Shown here: piece after piece, positions 1 to 7,839 of the stretch | Numbering within the stretch: the stretch's first letter is position 1 | How the letters are laid out: the number at the start of each line of letters is the position of its first letter | Assembly: GCA_009785715.1 (NCBI GenBank) | Contig: WQVT01000020.1 | Coordinates: 1 to 12,425 of the forward strand | Direction: 5' to 3' | Source: Acidimicrobiaceae bacterium | Lineage (GTDB): Bacteria > Actinomycetota > Acidimicrobiia > Acidimicrobiales > Palsa-688 | DNA length: 12,425 nt | Notes under the pieces: generated by a model | The model's database searches: none | Told to the model about the DNA's origin: nothing | The model's input: only the letters and a program-made list of their open reading frames with translations | Position numbers and translations under genes: made by a program

Positions 1-16
1 AGCGCTTTCTGCGCCC

Positions 17-853
17 TTGGCCCCGACCCGGATCGCGCCGGGCACCTATCTGATCCGGGAGGTCCAGCACGCCCTGGGCCAGCCCCTGTCCGTGTACATC
101 AACTCCATGGTCATTCTCGGGTCCGAGCCGATCATCGTCGACACCGGCTCGGCGAAACACCGCAATCAGTGGCTCGATGCCGTCTTCGGTCTGGTCGAAC
201 CCACCGACGTCAGGTGGATCTTCCTCTCGCACGAGGACGCGGACCACACCGGGAACCTTGCCGAAGTCCTGACCGCCTGTCCGAACGCGACCCTCGTGTG
301 CAGCTGGGCACTCGTCGAACGGGCGACCAACTTCTTCGATTTCCCGCTGCCTCGGTGCCATTGGCTGAACGACGGGGACCGTCTGGGAGTGGGGGACCGC
401 GAGATCGTCGCCCTGCGGCCGCCCGTGTACGACTCCCCGACCACCCGGGGGCTGTTCGACACGAAGAGCCGCGTCTACTGGGCGGTGGATTCGTTCGCGA
501 CCCCGGTCCCGGGTGGCGCCGGCACAGCGCCGATGGAGGACCTGCTTGACCTGGATCCGACCGAATGGTGGAACGGCCTGGTGATGTTCGGCCTCCACGC
601 CGTGTCCCCGTGGCTGACCATCGCGGACACGACCCGGTACGCCGGCTCGGTGAAGAGGCTGCGCCGGCTCGACATCACCACGCTGGCGGGCGGCCATACG
701 CCCGCCATCCCGGGCGCAAAAGTCGACGAAGCCTTCGAAATGATCGGGCGGTTGGCGGGCCTGGAAGCCCCTCCGTGCCCGGACCAGAGCGTGCTCGAGT
801 TCCTGATCGCCGCCATGGACGGCGACGGAACGCTCGCGGGCGCAAACGGATAG
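17..853 (+). CDS. Metallo-beta-lactamase-fold protein, diiron/ODP-like (5' end may lie upstream)
   Basis: Predicted soluble cytoplasmic metalloprotein of the metallo-beta-lactamase fold, closest in style to the oxygen-binding diiron (flavodiiron N-terminal) branch. Numbered from the TTG at 17, the first metal motif is H72-E-D74-A-D76-H77, followed by TGN. The fold's 'IVDTG' strand is at 40-44, a probable bridging aspartate D158 sits in WAVDSF, and the last ligand H227 sits in GGHTP. Classic family members have HxHxDH and flavodiiron proteins have HxExDH; here the middle position is Asp. The usual His of the next loop is not visible, and that loop reads RPPVYDSPTTRG (134-145). The reading frame is open to the left edge and the TTG has no ribosome binding site, so the true start may be outside the window. 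No flavodoxin domain follows, so it is not a complete flavodiiron protein. It is the first gene of a closely spaced five-gene run. Substrate unknown. Confidence 0.85.
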   Translation: MAPTRIAPGTYLIREVQHALGQPLSVYINSMVILGSEPIIVDTGSAKHRNQWLDAVFGLVEPTDVRWIFLSHEDADHTGNLAEVLTACPNATLVCSWALVERATNFFDFPLPRCHWLNDGDRLGVGDREIVALRPPVYDSPTTRGLFDTKSRVYWAVDSFATPVPGGAGTAPMEDLLDLDPTEWWNGLVMFGLHAVSPWLTIADTTRYAGSVKRLRRLDITTLAGGHTPAIPGAKVDEAFEMIGRLAGLEAPPCPDQSVLEFLIAAMDGDGTLAGANG

Positions 854-871
854 AGAGAAAGGAAGACAGAC

Positions 872-2149
872 ATGGACATCGTGAAAGGCGGGTTGGCGGC
901 TGCTGCGCTGACCCTCGGGACGGCGGGCATGGTGCTCGTCGGTTCTGCTGAGAGTGTGGCGAGCGCCCAGGAGTCGCCCCGGGCGGGTGTGCTCGTCGTT
1001 GCCACGACCGGAGCGGACCGCGGCTCCTGCCGGATGCAGGCCTGTGCGACGCTCGGGTACGCGCTCACCCAGGCGGGCGCCGGCGATCGCATCGTGATCG
1101 AGCCGGGCACCTACGCCGAGGTGGGCGACGCCAACGTCGTTGCCCCCGCGCTCACCGGTCTCTCCATCACCTCGGCGGGCGGGGCGCGGAACACGGTCAT
1201 CGATGCGAGTGGCAACGCCACCGGCCTCCGGATCGAGGCGAGTGGCGTGTCGGTCGGGGGCCTCACCGTGGAGAACGCCAAGCTGGAAGGCATCCTGGCG
1301 GAGCCGCCCATGAGCTCGTGGCCCGCGACGCCCGCGTCGCCTCCGGCGAACCTGACCGGCGTCACGATCGCCGGCAACATCGTGACCGGCAACGACCAGG
1401 CGTACGACACGAAGCTCCCGCCGACCGCGGCCTGCCCGAGTTCGCTCACCGACGCCGACGACTGCGGGGAGGGCATCCACCTCCTCGGGGTCAGCCGCTC
1501 GAGGGTGATCGGCAACGAGGTCGACCACAACGTCGGCGGGATCCTCGTCAGCGACGGCGGCTTCGGGATCGCGGTCGGCCCTGCCGCGCACAACCTGATC
1601 GCCGGCAACCTCAGCCTGGACAACGCCTTCGACTGCGGGATCACGCTCCCCGGCCACGACCCCTTCGGGGTCGCGACCAGCGGTCCGAACACCGGACAGC
1701 CCCAGCCGGCCATCGCCGGGGTGTACGACAACATCGTCATCCACAATGTCTCCGACGGCAACGGCGGTGCCGGCCTCCTCGATGCCGCGCCGTACCCGGG
1801 CGCCGCCTCCTACGACAACGTCTTCGCCGGGAACAGCGCCAGCGGCAACGGCAACGCCGGGTTCACCCTGCACGCCCACGCGCCCGAGCAGGACGTGAAC
1901 GGGGTGTCGGTGGTGGAAAACCGCTTCGGTGCCAACAACCTGCTCGGTGACCCCGATACGGGCGTCACCGCCTCAACCGGGATCATGCTGCTCTCGGTCG
2001 CGGTGCCCACGTCGACCGTGATCGCGGGGAACAGGGTCTCCGACGACGTGAACGGGATCGCCGCCAACGACCTCGTCACCGTGAGAGGACACAACTTCTT
2101 CAGCGACGTGACGAATCCCCTCGTCACCTACACGCCTCCCGCCGCCTAG
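872..2149 (+). CDS. Secreted right-handed parallel beta-helix (NosD/DUF1565-like) protein
   Basis: Predicted exported protein of 425 residues. The N-terminus has a Sec-type signal peptide: a Lys at 5, a hydrophobic stretch at about 8-24, and a likely cleavage after VASA (residue 32). The mature part opens with a segment typical of parallel beta-helix proteins (GSCRMQACATLGYAL, then GDRIVIEPGTY). The two cysteines there may form a disulfide. Many short repeats with asparagine turns follow, such as GNIVTGN, GNEVDHN, GNLSLDN, DNIVIHN, GNSASGNGN and GNRVSDD, which are the ladder rungs of the helix. Such proteins often bind or cleave carbohydrate, but I see no recognisable lyase or hydrolase catalytic signature. 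The ATG is preceded by a purine-rich ribosome binding site (AGAAAGGAAG) and lies 18 bases after the previous stop. Finding a secreted protein between apparently cytoplasmic enzymes is notable. Confidence 0.85.
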   Translation: MDIVKGGLAAAALTLGTAGMVLVGSAESVASAQESPRAGVLVVATTGADRGSCRMQACATLGYALTQAGAGDRIVIEPGTYAEVGDANVVAPALTGLSITSAGGARNTVIDASGNATGLRIEASGVSVGGLTVENAKLEGILAEPPMSSWPATPASPPANLTGVTIAGNIVTGNDQAYDTKLPPTAACPSSLTDADDCGEGIHLLGVSRSRVIGNEVDHNVGGILVSDGGFGIAVGPAAHNLIAGNLSLDNAFDCGITLPGHDPFGVATSGPNTGQPQPAIAGVYDNIVIHNVSDGNGGAGLLDAAPYPGAASYDNVFAGNSASGNGNAGFTLHAHAPEQDVNGVSVVENRFGANNLLGDPDTGVTASTGIMLLSVAVPTSTVIAGNRVSDDVNGIAANDLVTVRGHNFFSDVTNPLVTYTPPAA

Positions 2150-2153
2150 GGCC

Positions 2154-2705
2154 ATGACCTTCCTCCACCACCACAGCCATGTTCATCGCCGCGTCGCCGA
2201 GGGAACGAGCAGTCCGACCCTCGGGGCCGGCGCCCCAGGAGTCACCGTCGAGTTTCTGACCCTGCCCGAAGATGTGGGGAACGCCTTCTCGATCATGCGG
2301 GGCGTGGTCCCGGCAGGCGTCGTCGTGCCGTTGCACAGCCATGACGAGGCGGAGGCCTTCTTCATCGTCGATGGCACCCAGCAGGTCCTGATACAGGGGC
2401 CGGACGGCCTCGAGTGGAACGACTTTCACGCCGGTGACTACGTCAACGTCCCTCCGGGAACCCCGCACGCCCACCGCAACGTCTCCGACCGGCCGGCGGT
2501 GGACCTGATCATCACGACCGCCAGGATGGGACGGTTCTTCCTGGAGGTCGGGAAGCCGGAGGCCGACCGGCCGGCGCCGCGGACGCCCGATGACGTGGCC
2601 CAATTCATCGCCACGGCGGTCCGGTACGGCTACTCGCTCGGCACCCCCGAAGAAAACGCGGCGGTGGGCATCGAACTTCCGGGCGTCCCGCCGGGGAGGC
2701 AGTGA
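2154..2705 (+). CDS. Cupin domain protein (single-domain, metal-binding)
   Basis: A 183-residue single-domain cupin, probably cytoplasmic. Both cupin motifs are clear. Motif 1 is PLHSHDEAEAFFIVDG with metal ligands H61, H63 and E67. Motif 2 is GDYVNVPPGTPHAHRN with H105. The full set of four ligands suggests a functional iron, manganese, zinc or nickel site, as in quercetinase-type dioxygenases, isomerases and sensory cupins, so the reaction cannot be assigned. The N-terminus carries an odd histidine cluster (HHHSHVH, residues 5-11). The ATG lies 4 bases after the beta-helix stop with only a weak ribosome binding site, so translation may be coupled. The stop is one base before the P450 start. 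This pairing suggests that cupin and P450 act on related substrates (inference). Confidence 0.88.
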   Translation: MTFLHHHSHVHRRVAEGTSSPTLGAGAPGVTVEFLTLPEDVGNAFSIMRGVVPAGVVVPLHSHDEAEAFFIVDGTQQVLIQGPDGLEWNDFHAGDYVNVPPGTPHAHRNVSDRPAVDLIITTARMGRFFLEVGKPEADRPAPRTPDDVAQFIATAVRYGYSLGTPEENAAVGIELPGVPPGRQ

Positions 2706-2706
2706 C

Positions 2707-3864
2707 GTGCTCGAGTCGTTCGACCTGTACGACCCCGCCCTCGCCGACGGCGTCTACGACGTCCTGGCGGGCGCACGCCGGCAGTGCCCGGTGGCGCACA
2801 GCAGTGCCAATGAAGGCTTCTGGCTGGTCACCCGTTACGAGGATGTCAAGACCATCCTGCAGGATGACGATGCCTATATATCGGCTCCGGGCAAGAGCCT
2901 TCCGATGCGCCAGACCCACCCGATGCCGCCGCTCGACACGGACCCGCCGATGCACCGCGAGTTCCGGGTCCTCCTGAACCGGTTCTTCTCCCGGCGCGGC
3001 CTGGAACCGTACGGACCTGCGATCCGGCAGATCGCCCGCGAGACCGTGGAGGGCTGGATCGACGCCGGGAGCTGCGAGGTGGTCCAGGATCTCGGGAACC
3101 CGTTCACGGCAACCGTCCTGGCGAGGATCGTCCTCGCCATCGAAGACGTCGGGGAGATCCGGCGGGTCCAACACCTGGTCGAGTCGCTCGCCGCCAGGAA
3201 CGGCGCCGCCCAGTGGCAGGAACTGGCGGCCTTCGTCGTCGCGCTGCTGGACGACCGCCGGAGGGCGGCCGAGCAGCCCGACGACGTCCTCGCCGCGATC
3301 CTTCAGGGGACCGTCGCAGGGAGGCCGCTGACCGAGTCCGAACAGATCGGGACGACGATCGTGCTGCTGCTCGGCGGGTTGGACACGACCCAGAGCGCGA
3401 TCTCGTCGATCGTCTGGAGGCTGACCCAGGACCGCACGCTCGAAGACCGGCTCCGCCAACCCGACTGGATCACGGCTGCGCTCGACGAATTCCTCCGCAT
3501 CGACTCCCCGGTGACCGCGATGGCACGGACGGTCACCAGGGACACCGTCCTCGGGGGAGTGGAGCTGCATCCCGGCGACCGCGTGCTCGTGCACTACGGG
3601 TCGGCCAATCGAGACGACGCCGTGTTCGAGCAGCCCGATCAGCTCAACCTGGAGCGCGGAAGGAATCCGCATATGGCCTTCGGACTGGGCATCCATCGTT
3701 GCATCGGCTTGAACCTGGCCCGAATGTCCATCGCCGCTTCGATCAACGAGCTCCTCGAGCGTGTCGAAGACATCCGGCTGGCCCCCGGCGCCGAGGTCCA
3801 TTTCACCCCGGGGATCGTTCGCCACCCGAAGGCCCTGCCGATCACGTTCCGGCGTCGGGCGTAG
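2707..3864 (+). CDS. Cytochrome P450 (soluble bacterial type)
   Basis: A 385-residue soluble bacterial P450, a heme-thiolate monooxygenase that needs a ferredoxin/reductase or similar electron donor. Diagnostic motifs are all present: the I-helix oxygen-activation segment GGLDTT (223-228), the K-helix ExxR (E261, R264), and the heme loop FGLGIHRCIG (325-334) with C332 as the axial ligand. Length is a little short of the usual 395-420 residues, mostly at the N-terminus. I chose the GTG at 2707 because an excellent ribosome binding site (GGGGAGG, 2693-2699) sits 7 bases upstream. A longer in-frame start at 2590 would overlap the cupin by more than 100 bases and adds residues unlike a P450. No ferredoxin or reductase gene is in the window. 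Substrate unknown. It lies one base after the cupin stop and 8 bases before the next gene. Confidence 0.95.
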   Translation: MLESFDLYDPALADGVYDVLAGARRQCPVAHSSANEGFWLVTRYEDVKTILQDDDAYISAPGKSLPMRQTHPMPPLDTDPPMHREFRVLLNRFFSRRGLEPYGPAIRQIARETVEGWIDAGSCEVVQDLGNPFTATVLARIVLAIEDVGEIRRVQHLVESLAARNGAAQWQELAAFVVALLDDRRRAAEQPDDVLAAILQGTVAGRPLTESEQIGTTIVLLLGGLDTTQSAISSIVWRLTQDRTLEDRLRQPDWITAALDEFLRIDSPVTAMARTVTRDTVLGGVELHPGDRVLVHYGSANRDDAVFEQPDQLNLERGRNPHMAFGLGIHRCIGLNLARMSIAASINELLERVEDIRLAPGAEVHFTPGIVRHPKALPITFRRRA

Positions 3865-3872
3865 ACTCGGGC

Positions 3873-4382
3873 GTGATCCTGCCCACTGAGCGCGACCCCC
3901 GCCTGGTCACCATCCGCCGCGGCGGGGAGCTCACCGACGCGGATCACCGACTGCTTGCGTTGTGGGCGGCCGCCTGCGCGGAGCACGTCTTGGCGTACTT
4001 CGAGTCGGCGGAGCCCACCGATCCGCGGCCCCGCCAGGCCATCGGGCAGATTCGGGCGTGGACGCGTGGCGAGATCCCGATGTCCGAGTCCCGGGCGGCG
4101 GGTGGACACGCCATGGGTGCGGCACGGGCGTTGACCGGGGCCGCTCGCCATGCGGCATATGCGGCCGGTCAGGCGGCGGTCGTGGCCCATGTCGCCGCGC
4201 ACGAGCTCGGTGCCGCCGCCTACGCGATCAAGGCGGCGCAAGCGGCGAACCCCCGGTGCGCGGCGCGCGCCGGCCGGCTCGAGTGCCGGTGGCAGCGCGA
4301 ACGGCTCCCCGAGGCGATCCGGGAGCTGGTCCTCGACGATCAGCGGCTCCGGAACGACCTCTGCTGGTCGGTGTTCGAATAG
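3873..4382 (+). CDS. Imm5-like putative immunity protein family
   Basis: A small, strongly alanine-rich, mostly helical protein of 169 residues. The sequence matches my memory of an actinobacterial family labelled 'putative immunity protein' or Imm5-like (sometimes misnamed SbcC-like). The opening TIRRGGELTDADHRLLALW is followed by CAEHVL (35-40), a DPRPRQAI segment, a WTRGEI segment, long Ala/His-rich helices, and a C-terminal LPEAIRELVLDD. The family name comes from polymorphic-toxin surveys, but many members, including this one, have no visible toxin partner. The GTG at 3873 lies 8 bases after the P450 stop; no strong ribosome binding site is visible, which fits translation coupled to the P450. 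No signal peptide or membrane segment. It ends the tight five-gene run; 82 bases without clear signals separate it from the Mo-hydroxylase genes. The biochemical role is unknown. Confidence 0.75.
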   Translation: MILPTERDPRLVTIRRGGELTDADHRLLALWAAACAEHVLAYFESAEPTDPRPRQAIGQIRAWTRGEIPMSESRAAGGHAMGAARALTGAARHAAYAAGQAAVVAHVAAHELGAAAYAIKAAQAANPRCAARAGRLECRWQRERLPEAIRELVLDDQRLRNDLCWSVFE

Positions 4383-4464
4383 GGCCGGGGCTGCGTCCAT
4401 GGCGCGTGCGGGTCGGTGAGGGTAGGGTCTCGGCCGATTCGACGAGCGTATTTCGGGGGTGACC

Positions 4465-6555
4465 ATGGTTTCGGCTCGACTCGATGCTCACGCAAAGGCC
4501 ACGGGTCAAATGCGTTACGTCAACGACGTCTCCCTTCCGGGGATGACCTATGTCGCGGTGGCGAGGAGCAGCGTGCCGCACGCCCGGATCCGCTCGATCG
4601 ACACGAGCGTCGCCGCCTCGCAGCCGGGGGTGATCGGGGTCTTCACCGCCAAGGACCTGCAGGTCTCGACCTACGGCCGCAGCGTCCGGGACGTCTCGGT
4701 GCTTGCGGACGACAAGGTCCGCTACGTGGGCGAGCGCGTCGCCGCAGTCGTCGCAGAGTCGCGTGTCGCCGCCGAAGCCGCCGCGGAGCTGGTGGAGGTC
4801 ACCTACGACGAGCTCCCGGCCGTCTTCACCGCCGAGGAGGCGATCGCCCCGGGCGCGCCCACCGTGCACGACGCGCCCTGGGCCTATCCCCGGGCGTTCA
4901 TCACCGAAGAGCAGGGCCAGAACCGGCAGTCGGTCGTCGAGGAGGGCTCCCTCGAGGCGGTCGAGGAGGCGCTCCAGAAGTCGGCGTTCGTCGTCGACGA
5001 AACCTATACGACGTCTGCGATCCATCAGGGCTACCTCGAACCGCAGGCCTGCGTTGCCGACGTCGAGCCCTCGGGAAAGGTCCGGCTCTGGCTCACGAAC
5101 AAGTCGCCGTACATTCTGCGGAGCCAGATCGCCGACTGTCTCGGCATCGAGGCCGATTCGATCGAGGTCCAGCCGATCGCGCTGGGTGGCGATTTCGGCG
5201 GGAAAGGCTCACCCGAGGAAGCCCCGCTCTGCGTGGCGCTCGCCCGACTTGTCGGGCGCCCTACGAAGATGGTCCTTCGCTACACCGAGGACCTTTTGTC
5301 CACTGATGCACGCCATCCAGCCCGGATATACGTCCGTATCGGCTGCGACACCGACGGAAACATCACCGCCTGGAGCCAGGACGCGCTCCTCGACGGCGGC
5401 GCATACGGAGGCTTCAAGCCGGCCCCGACCGTCAGCATCCACGGCGCCCTCGAGCCCGGTGGCTACCGGATCCCCGCCTTTTACAGCCGGAGCGTTATCG
5501 CCTATACGAACACCGTCCCGAAGGGCCATATGCGGGCGCCCGGCGCCCCGCAGGCGACCTTCGCCACCGAGTCGGCGATGGACGAGCTCGCGCTGAAGGT
5601 CGGGTTGGAGCCGGCAGATCTGCGCTATCGCAACCTGCTCCGCACCGGCGAAGCCGACGTGAACGGGCGCGAGTGGATCGAGTTCCGTGGTCAGGAGACC
5701 CTCGATGCGGCGCTGGCCGCGCTCCGGATCAGGGAGGACGCGCCGGCGGGTTGGGCGAGCGGGGTCGGCATCTCGGTGTACAGCCGCACGACACCGACGT
5801 CCACGTCCTCGAGCATGCGGCTCGTCCCGATGCCCGACGGGCGGCTCTCCTGCGAGATCGGCGTGATCGAGACCGGGACGGGCAGTCATACCGTCGCCCG
5901 GGAGCTGTTGGCCAAAGGGCTCGCGATGCTGCCGGAGGACATCGACGTCGTCCAGGTCTCGACCGACGAGCTCCCCACGGACCCCGGTGCCGGTGGCAGC
6001 CGGGTCACGGCATCGCTGGCGATGGTGGCCGACCAGGCGATCAAAGCGTGGCGCGCACGCCTGGAGGACGAGCCCGTGCTCGTGGTCGTCGACGAGAAGG
6101 GTGGCCCGCCGGTCGGCTCCTACGGCGTGCAGATCGCACAGGTCGCCGTCGACCCGGAGACCGGCCAGGTGAAGGTGCTCGAGATCTTGAGCACGGTAGA
6201 CGTGGCCGAGATCATCAACGAGAAGTCCCATCAGATGCAGATCGACGGCGGCGCGGCGATGGGCTTCGGCTATGCCTGTCTCGAGGATCTCGACGAGTCC
6301 GACGGCCAGGTCTGGTCGGCAAATCTCGGTGATTTCAAGCTCCCCTCGTCGCGGGACGTCCCGGATTTCAAGACGGTGCTCGTCCGGGGTGGCCGCGGCG
6401 TCGGCACCGCGAACGTGAAGAACATCGGCGAGACGACGACGCCGCCGACCGCCGCGGCGATCGCCAATGCGGTCGCCGACGCGGTGGGCGCCCGGATCCG
6501 GGACCTCCCGATCCGTGCCGAACGCGTCCTTGCGCTAATCGAGGCCGCGCCATGA
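4465..6555 (+). CDS. Molybdenum hydroxylase large (molybdopterin-binding) subunit, xanthine dehydrogenase family
   Basis: The catalytic subunit, 696 residues, hydroxylates a C-H bond using a molybdenum-pterin cofactor. The N-terminal hammerhead domain is seen in the opening ARLDAHAKATGQMRYVNDV, in PGMTYVAVARS and in the later KVRYVGERVAAVVAES. MoCo-binding motifs follow: GGDFGGKG (241-248), MRAPGAPQ (356-363), ETGTGSH (469-475) and GGSR (510-513). The probable catalytic glutamate is E656 in NIGE. The loop around R357 is not the AYRCSFR loop of form I CO dehydrogenase or the AYRGAGR loop of form II, so CO is unlikely as substrate. It is shorter than the usual 750-780 residues, mainly between residues 390 and 440 and at the N-terminus. 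I chose the ATG at 4465 with a GGGGGTG element just upstream; a GTG two codons earlier is possible. The last four bases overlap the next start (ATGA). Confidence 0.93.
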   Translation: MVSARLDAHAKATGQMRYVNDVSLPGMTYVAVARSSVPHARIRSIDTSVAASQPGVIGVFTAKDLQVSTYGRSVRDVSVLADDKVRYVGERVAAVVAESRVAAEAAAELVEVTYDELPAVFTAEEAIAPGAPTVHDAPWAYPRAFITEEQGQNRQSVVEEGSLEAVEEALQKSAFVVDETYTTSAIHQGYLEPQACVADVEPSGKVRLWLTNKSPYILRSQIADCLGIEADSIEVQPIALGGDFGGKGSPEEAPLCVALARLVGRPTKMVLRYTEDLLSTDARHPARIYVRIGCDTDGNITAWSQDALLDGGAYGGFKPAPTVSIHGALEPGGYRIPAFYSRSVIAYTNTVPKGHMRAPGAPQATFATESAMDELALKVGLEPADLRYRNLLRTGEADVNGREWIEFRGQETLDAALAALRIREDAPAGWASGVGISVYSRTTPTSTSSSMRLVPMPDGRLSCEIGVIETGTGSHTVARELLAKGLAMLPEDIDVVQVSTDELPTDPGAGGSRVTASLAMVADQAIKAWRARLEDEPVLVVVDEKGGPPVGSYGVQIAQVAVDPETGQVKVLEILSTVDVAEIINEKSHQMQIDGGAAMGFGYACLEDLDESDGQVWSANLGDFKLPSSRDVPDFKTVLVRGGRGVGTANVKNIGETTTPPTAAAIANAVADAVGARIRDLPIRAERVLALIEAAP

Positions 6556-7001
6556 GGTTGCACTTCGCCTTGAACGGCGAGGAGATCGCCTGCGACGCCG
6601 AGCCGGACGCGCTGCTGATCGACGTCATCCGGGACCTCGGGCTCACCGGCACGAAGGAGGGCTGCGCGGTCGGGGTTTGCGGCGCCTGCACCGTCCTCGT
6701 GCGCGAGGTGCCGGTGTGCTCCTGCCTCTACCTGGCGGCGATGGCCGAAGGCGCCCCGGTGTGGACGGTGGAGGGCATCGCAAAACGCGACCCGGCCCTG
6801 GTCGAGTGCTTCGTCGAGCGCGAGGGGATGCAGTGCGGCATCTGCACCCCCGGCCAGGTGGTCTCCGCGTTCGCCCTCGGACTCGAACACGACTCCGCCA
6901 CCGAGGAGGAGATCCGCGGGTTCATGTCCGGAAACCTCTGTCGCTGCACGGGGTACGTCACGATCACCGAAGCCGTGAGGTCCTACCTTGACCACCGCTG
7001 A
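6552..7001 (+). CDS. Molybdenum hydroxylase small subunit, two [2Fe-2S] clusters
   Basis: The electron-transfer subunit (149 residues), which passes electrons from the Mo centre to FAD. The N-terminal plant-ferredoxin-type cluster is held by C38, C43, C46 and C58 (pattern C-x4-C-x2-C-x11-C, in GCAVGVCGACTV and CSCL). The C-terminal helical domain has C95 and C98 in MQCGICTPGQ, and C130 and C132 in GNLCRCTGY. All eight ligands are present, and the length is typical for CoxS/XdhC-type subunits. An extra cysteine, C56, lies beside C58. The start overlaps the large-subunit stop as ATGA, a classic sign of translational coupling. The end overlaps the FAD-subunit start by 14 bases. Confidence 0.96.
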   Translation: MRLHFALNGEEIACDAEPDALLIDVIRDLGLTGTKEGCAVGVCGACTVLVREVPVCSCLYLAAMAEGAPVWTVEGIAKRDPALVECFVEREGMQCGICTPGQVVSAFALGLEHDSATEEEIRGFMSGNLCRCTGYVTITEAVRSYLDHR

Positions 7002-7839
7002 GTTCGTCAAGCCGGGGACCCTCGACGAGGCGCTGGCCGCCATGACGCGGCCGGGGTCCATGCTGCTCGGCGGCGGGACGTCGATCGGCATCTTGTTGAA
7101 GAACCGGCTCATCGAACCGCAGACGCTGGTCTGGGTCGGCGCGCTCCCGGAGCTCTCGGGCATCGGGATCGATGGCGACGGAACCATTCGCATCGGCGCC
7201 GCGGCCACCCTTCGCGAGCTCGCCCGTTCGGAGCTGTTGGCCGGCGCCGTGCCCGTGCTGCCCGACGCGGCCGGCCGGATCGGGAACCCCCGCGTGCGGG
7301 CGGTCGCGACACTCGGCGGCGCGCTCGTGCACGGCGACCCGAGGCAGGACCTTCCGCCGGTCCTGCTCGCACTGCGGGCGCAGGTGGACATCGCCGCCGG
7401 CAGCGGCACGCGAACCGCCGGATTGGACGGCTTCTACCACGGCTTCATGGAGGTGGCGCTCGGGGAGGACGAGCTGATCACCGGCGTGGCGGTCCCGGCG
7501 CGGACTGCCTGGCGCGACCGCTACTCGCGGTTCACGCCCGGCAGCGAGGACGACTTCCCGACCGTCGGCGTCGCGGTGTCGCTCCGGGTCGGGGACGCTG
7601 GGCTGGTCGAGGACGCGGAGATCGCCCTCGGGGGAGTGGACTCCCGGCCGATCCTCGCCGCCGAGGCAGCCCACTCGCTGATCGGCACCGAGGGCGGCGG
7701 GGCCGCGCTCGAGGAGGCAGCGCGGGTCGCCGCGGCCCACTGCGAGCCGGGCGACGACGCCCGCGGCTCGGCCGACTACAAGCGAAAGATGGTGGGCGTC
7801 TGGGTGCGGAGGACCGTGGCGGCCTGTCTGTCAGGATGA
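6988..7839 (+). CDS. Molybdenum hydroxylase medium (FAD-binding) subunit
   Basis: The FAD subunit (283 residues), which accepts electrons from the 2Fe-2S subunit and hands them to an external acceptor. The start matches the family ([16 protein letters not shown]). The first FAD loop is LLGGGTSIG (26-34). The second is [20 protein letters not shown] (102-121), which corresponds to the usual RN.GT.GGN...ADP segment. The C-terminal domain is the CO dehydrogenase flavoprotein type. I chose the TTG at 6988 because it places the conserved N-terminus correctly and no other start lies between it and the upstream in-frame TGA at 6976. It overlaps the small subunit by 14 bases. Its 3' end overlaps the opposing carbonic anhydrase gene by 9 bases. 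No maturation genes (XdhC/CoxF- or MoCo-sulfurase-like) follow in the window. Confidence 0.93.
   Translation: MTTAEFVKPGTLDEALAAMTRPGSMLLGGGTSIGILLKNRLIEPQTLVWVGALPELSGIGIDGDGTIRIGAAATLRELARSELLAGAVPVLPDAAGRIGNPRVRAVATLGGALVHGDPRQDLPPVLLALRAQVDIAAGSGTRTAGLDGFYHGFMEVALGEDELITGVAVPARTAWRDRYSRFTPGSEDDFPTVGVAVSLRVGDAGLVEDAEIALGGVDSRPILAAEAAHSLIGTEGGGAALEEAARVAAAHCEPGDDARGSADYKRKMVGVWVRRTVAACLSG

Noticed and set aside
2590..2706. N-terminal extension of the P450 to an ATG at 2590
   Set aside because: It would overlap the cupin by 116 bases and reads as Arg/Ser-rich out-of-frame cupin sequence. The GTG at 2707 has a near-perfect ribosome binding site.
2605..3825. A 406-codon open frame on the minus strand
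   Set aside because: It lies opposite the P450 gene, which has all family motifs. Long antisense frames are expected in very GC-rich DNA, and the translation resembles no family.
4383..4464. Promoter for the Mo-hydroxylase genes
   Set aside because: A TATTTC-like -10 exists near 4449, but no matching -35 is at the right distance. I could not support a call.
4465..7839. Aerobic CO dehydrogenase (coxMSL)
   Set aside because: The large subunit has neither the AYRCSFR nor the AYRGAGR loop, and the gene order is large-small-medium. A nearby carbonic anhydrase alone does not make a carbon-fixation cluster.
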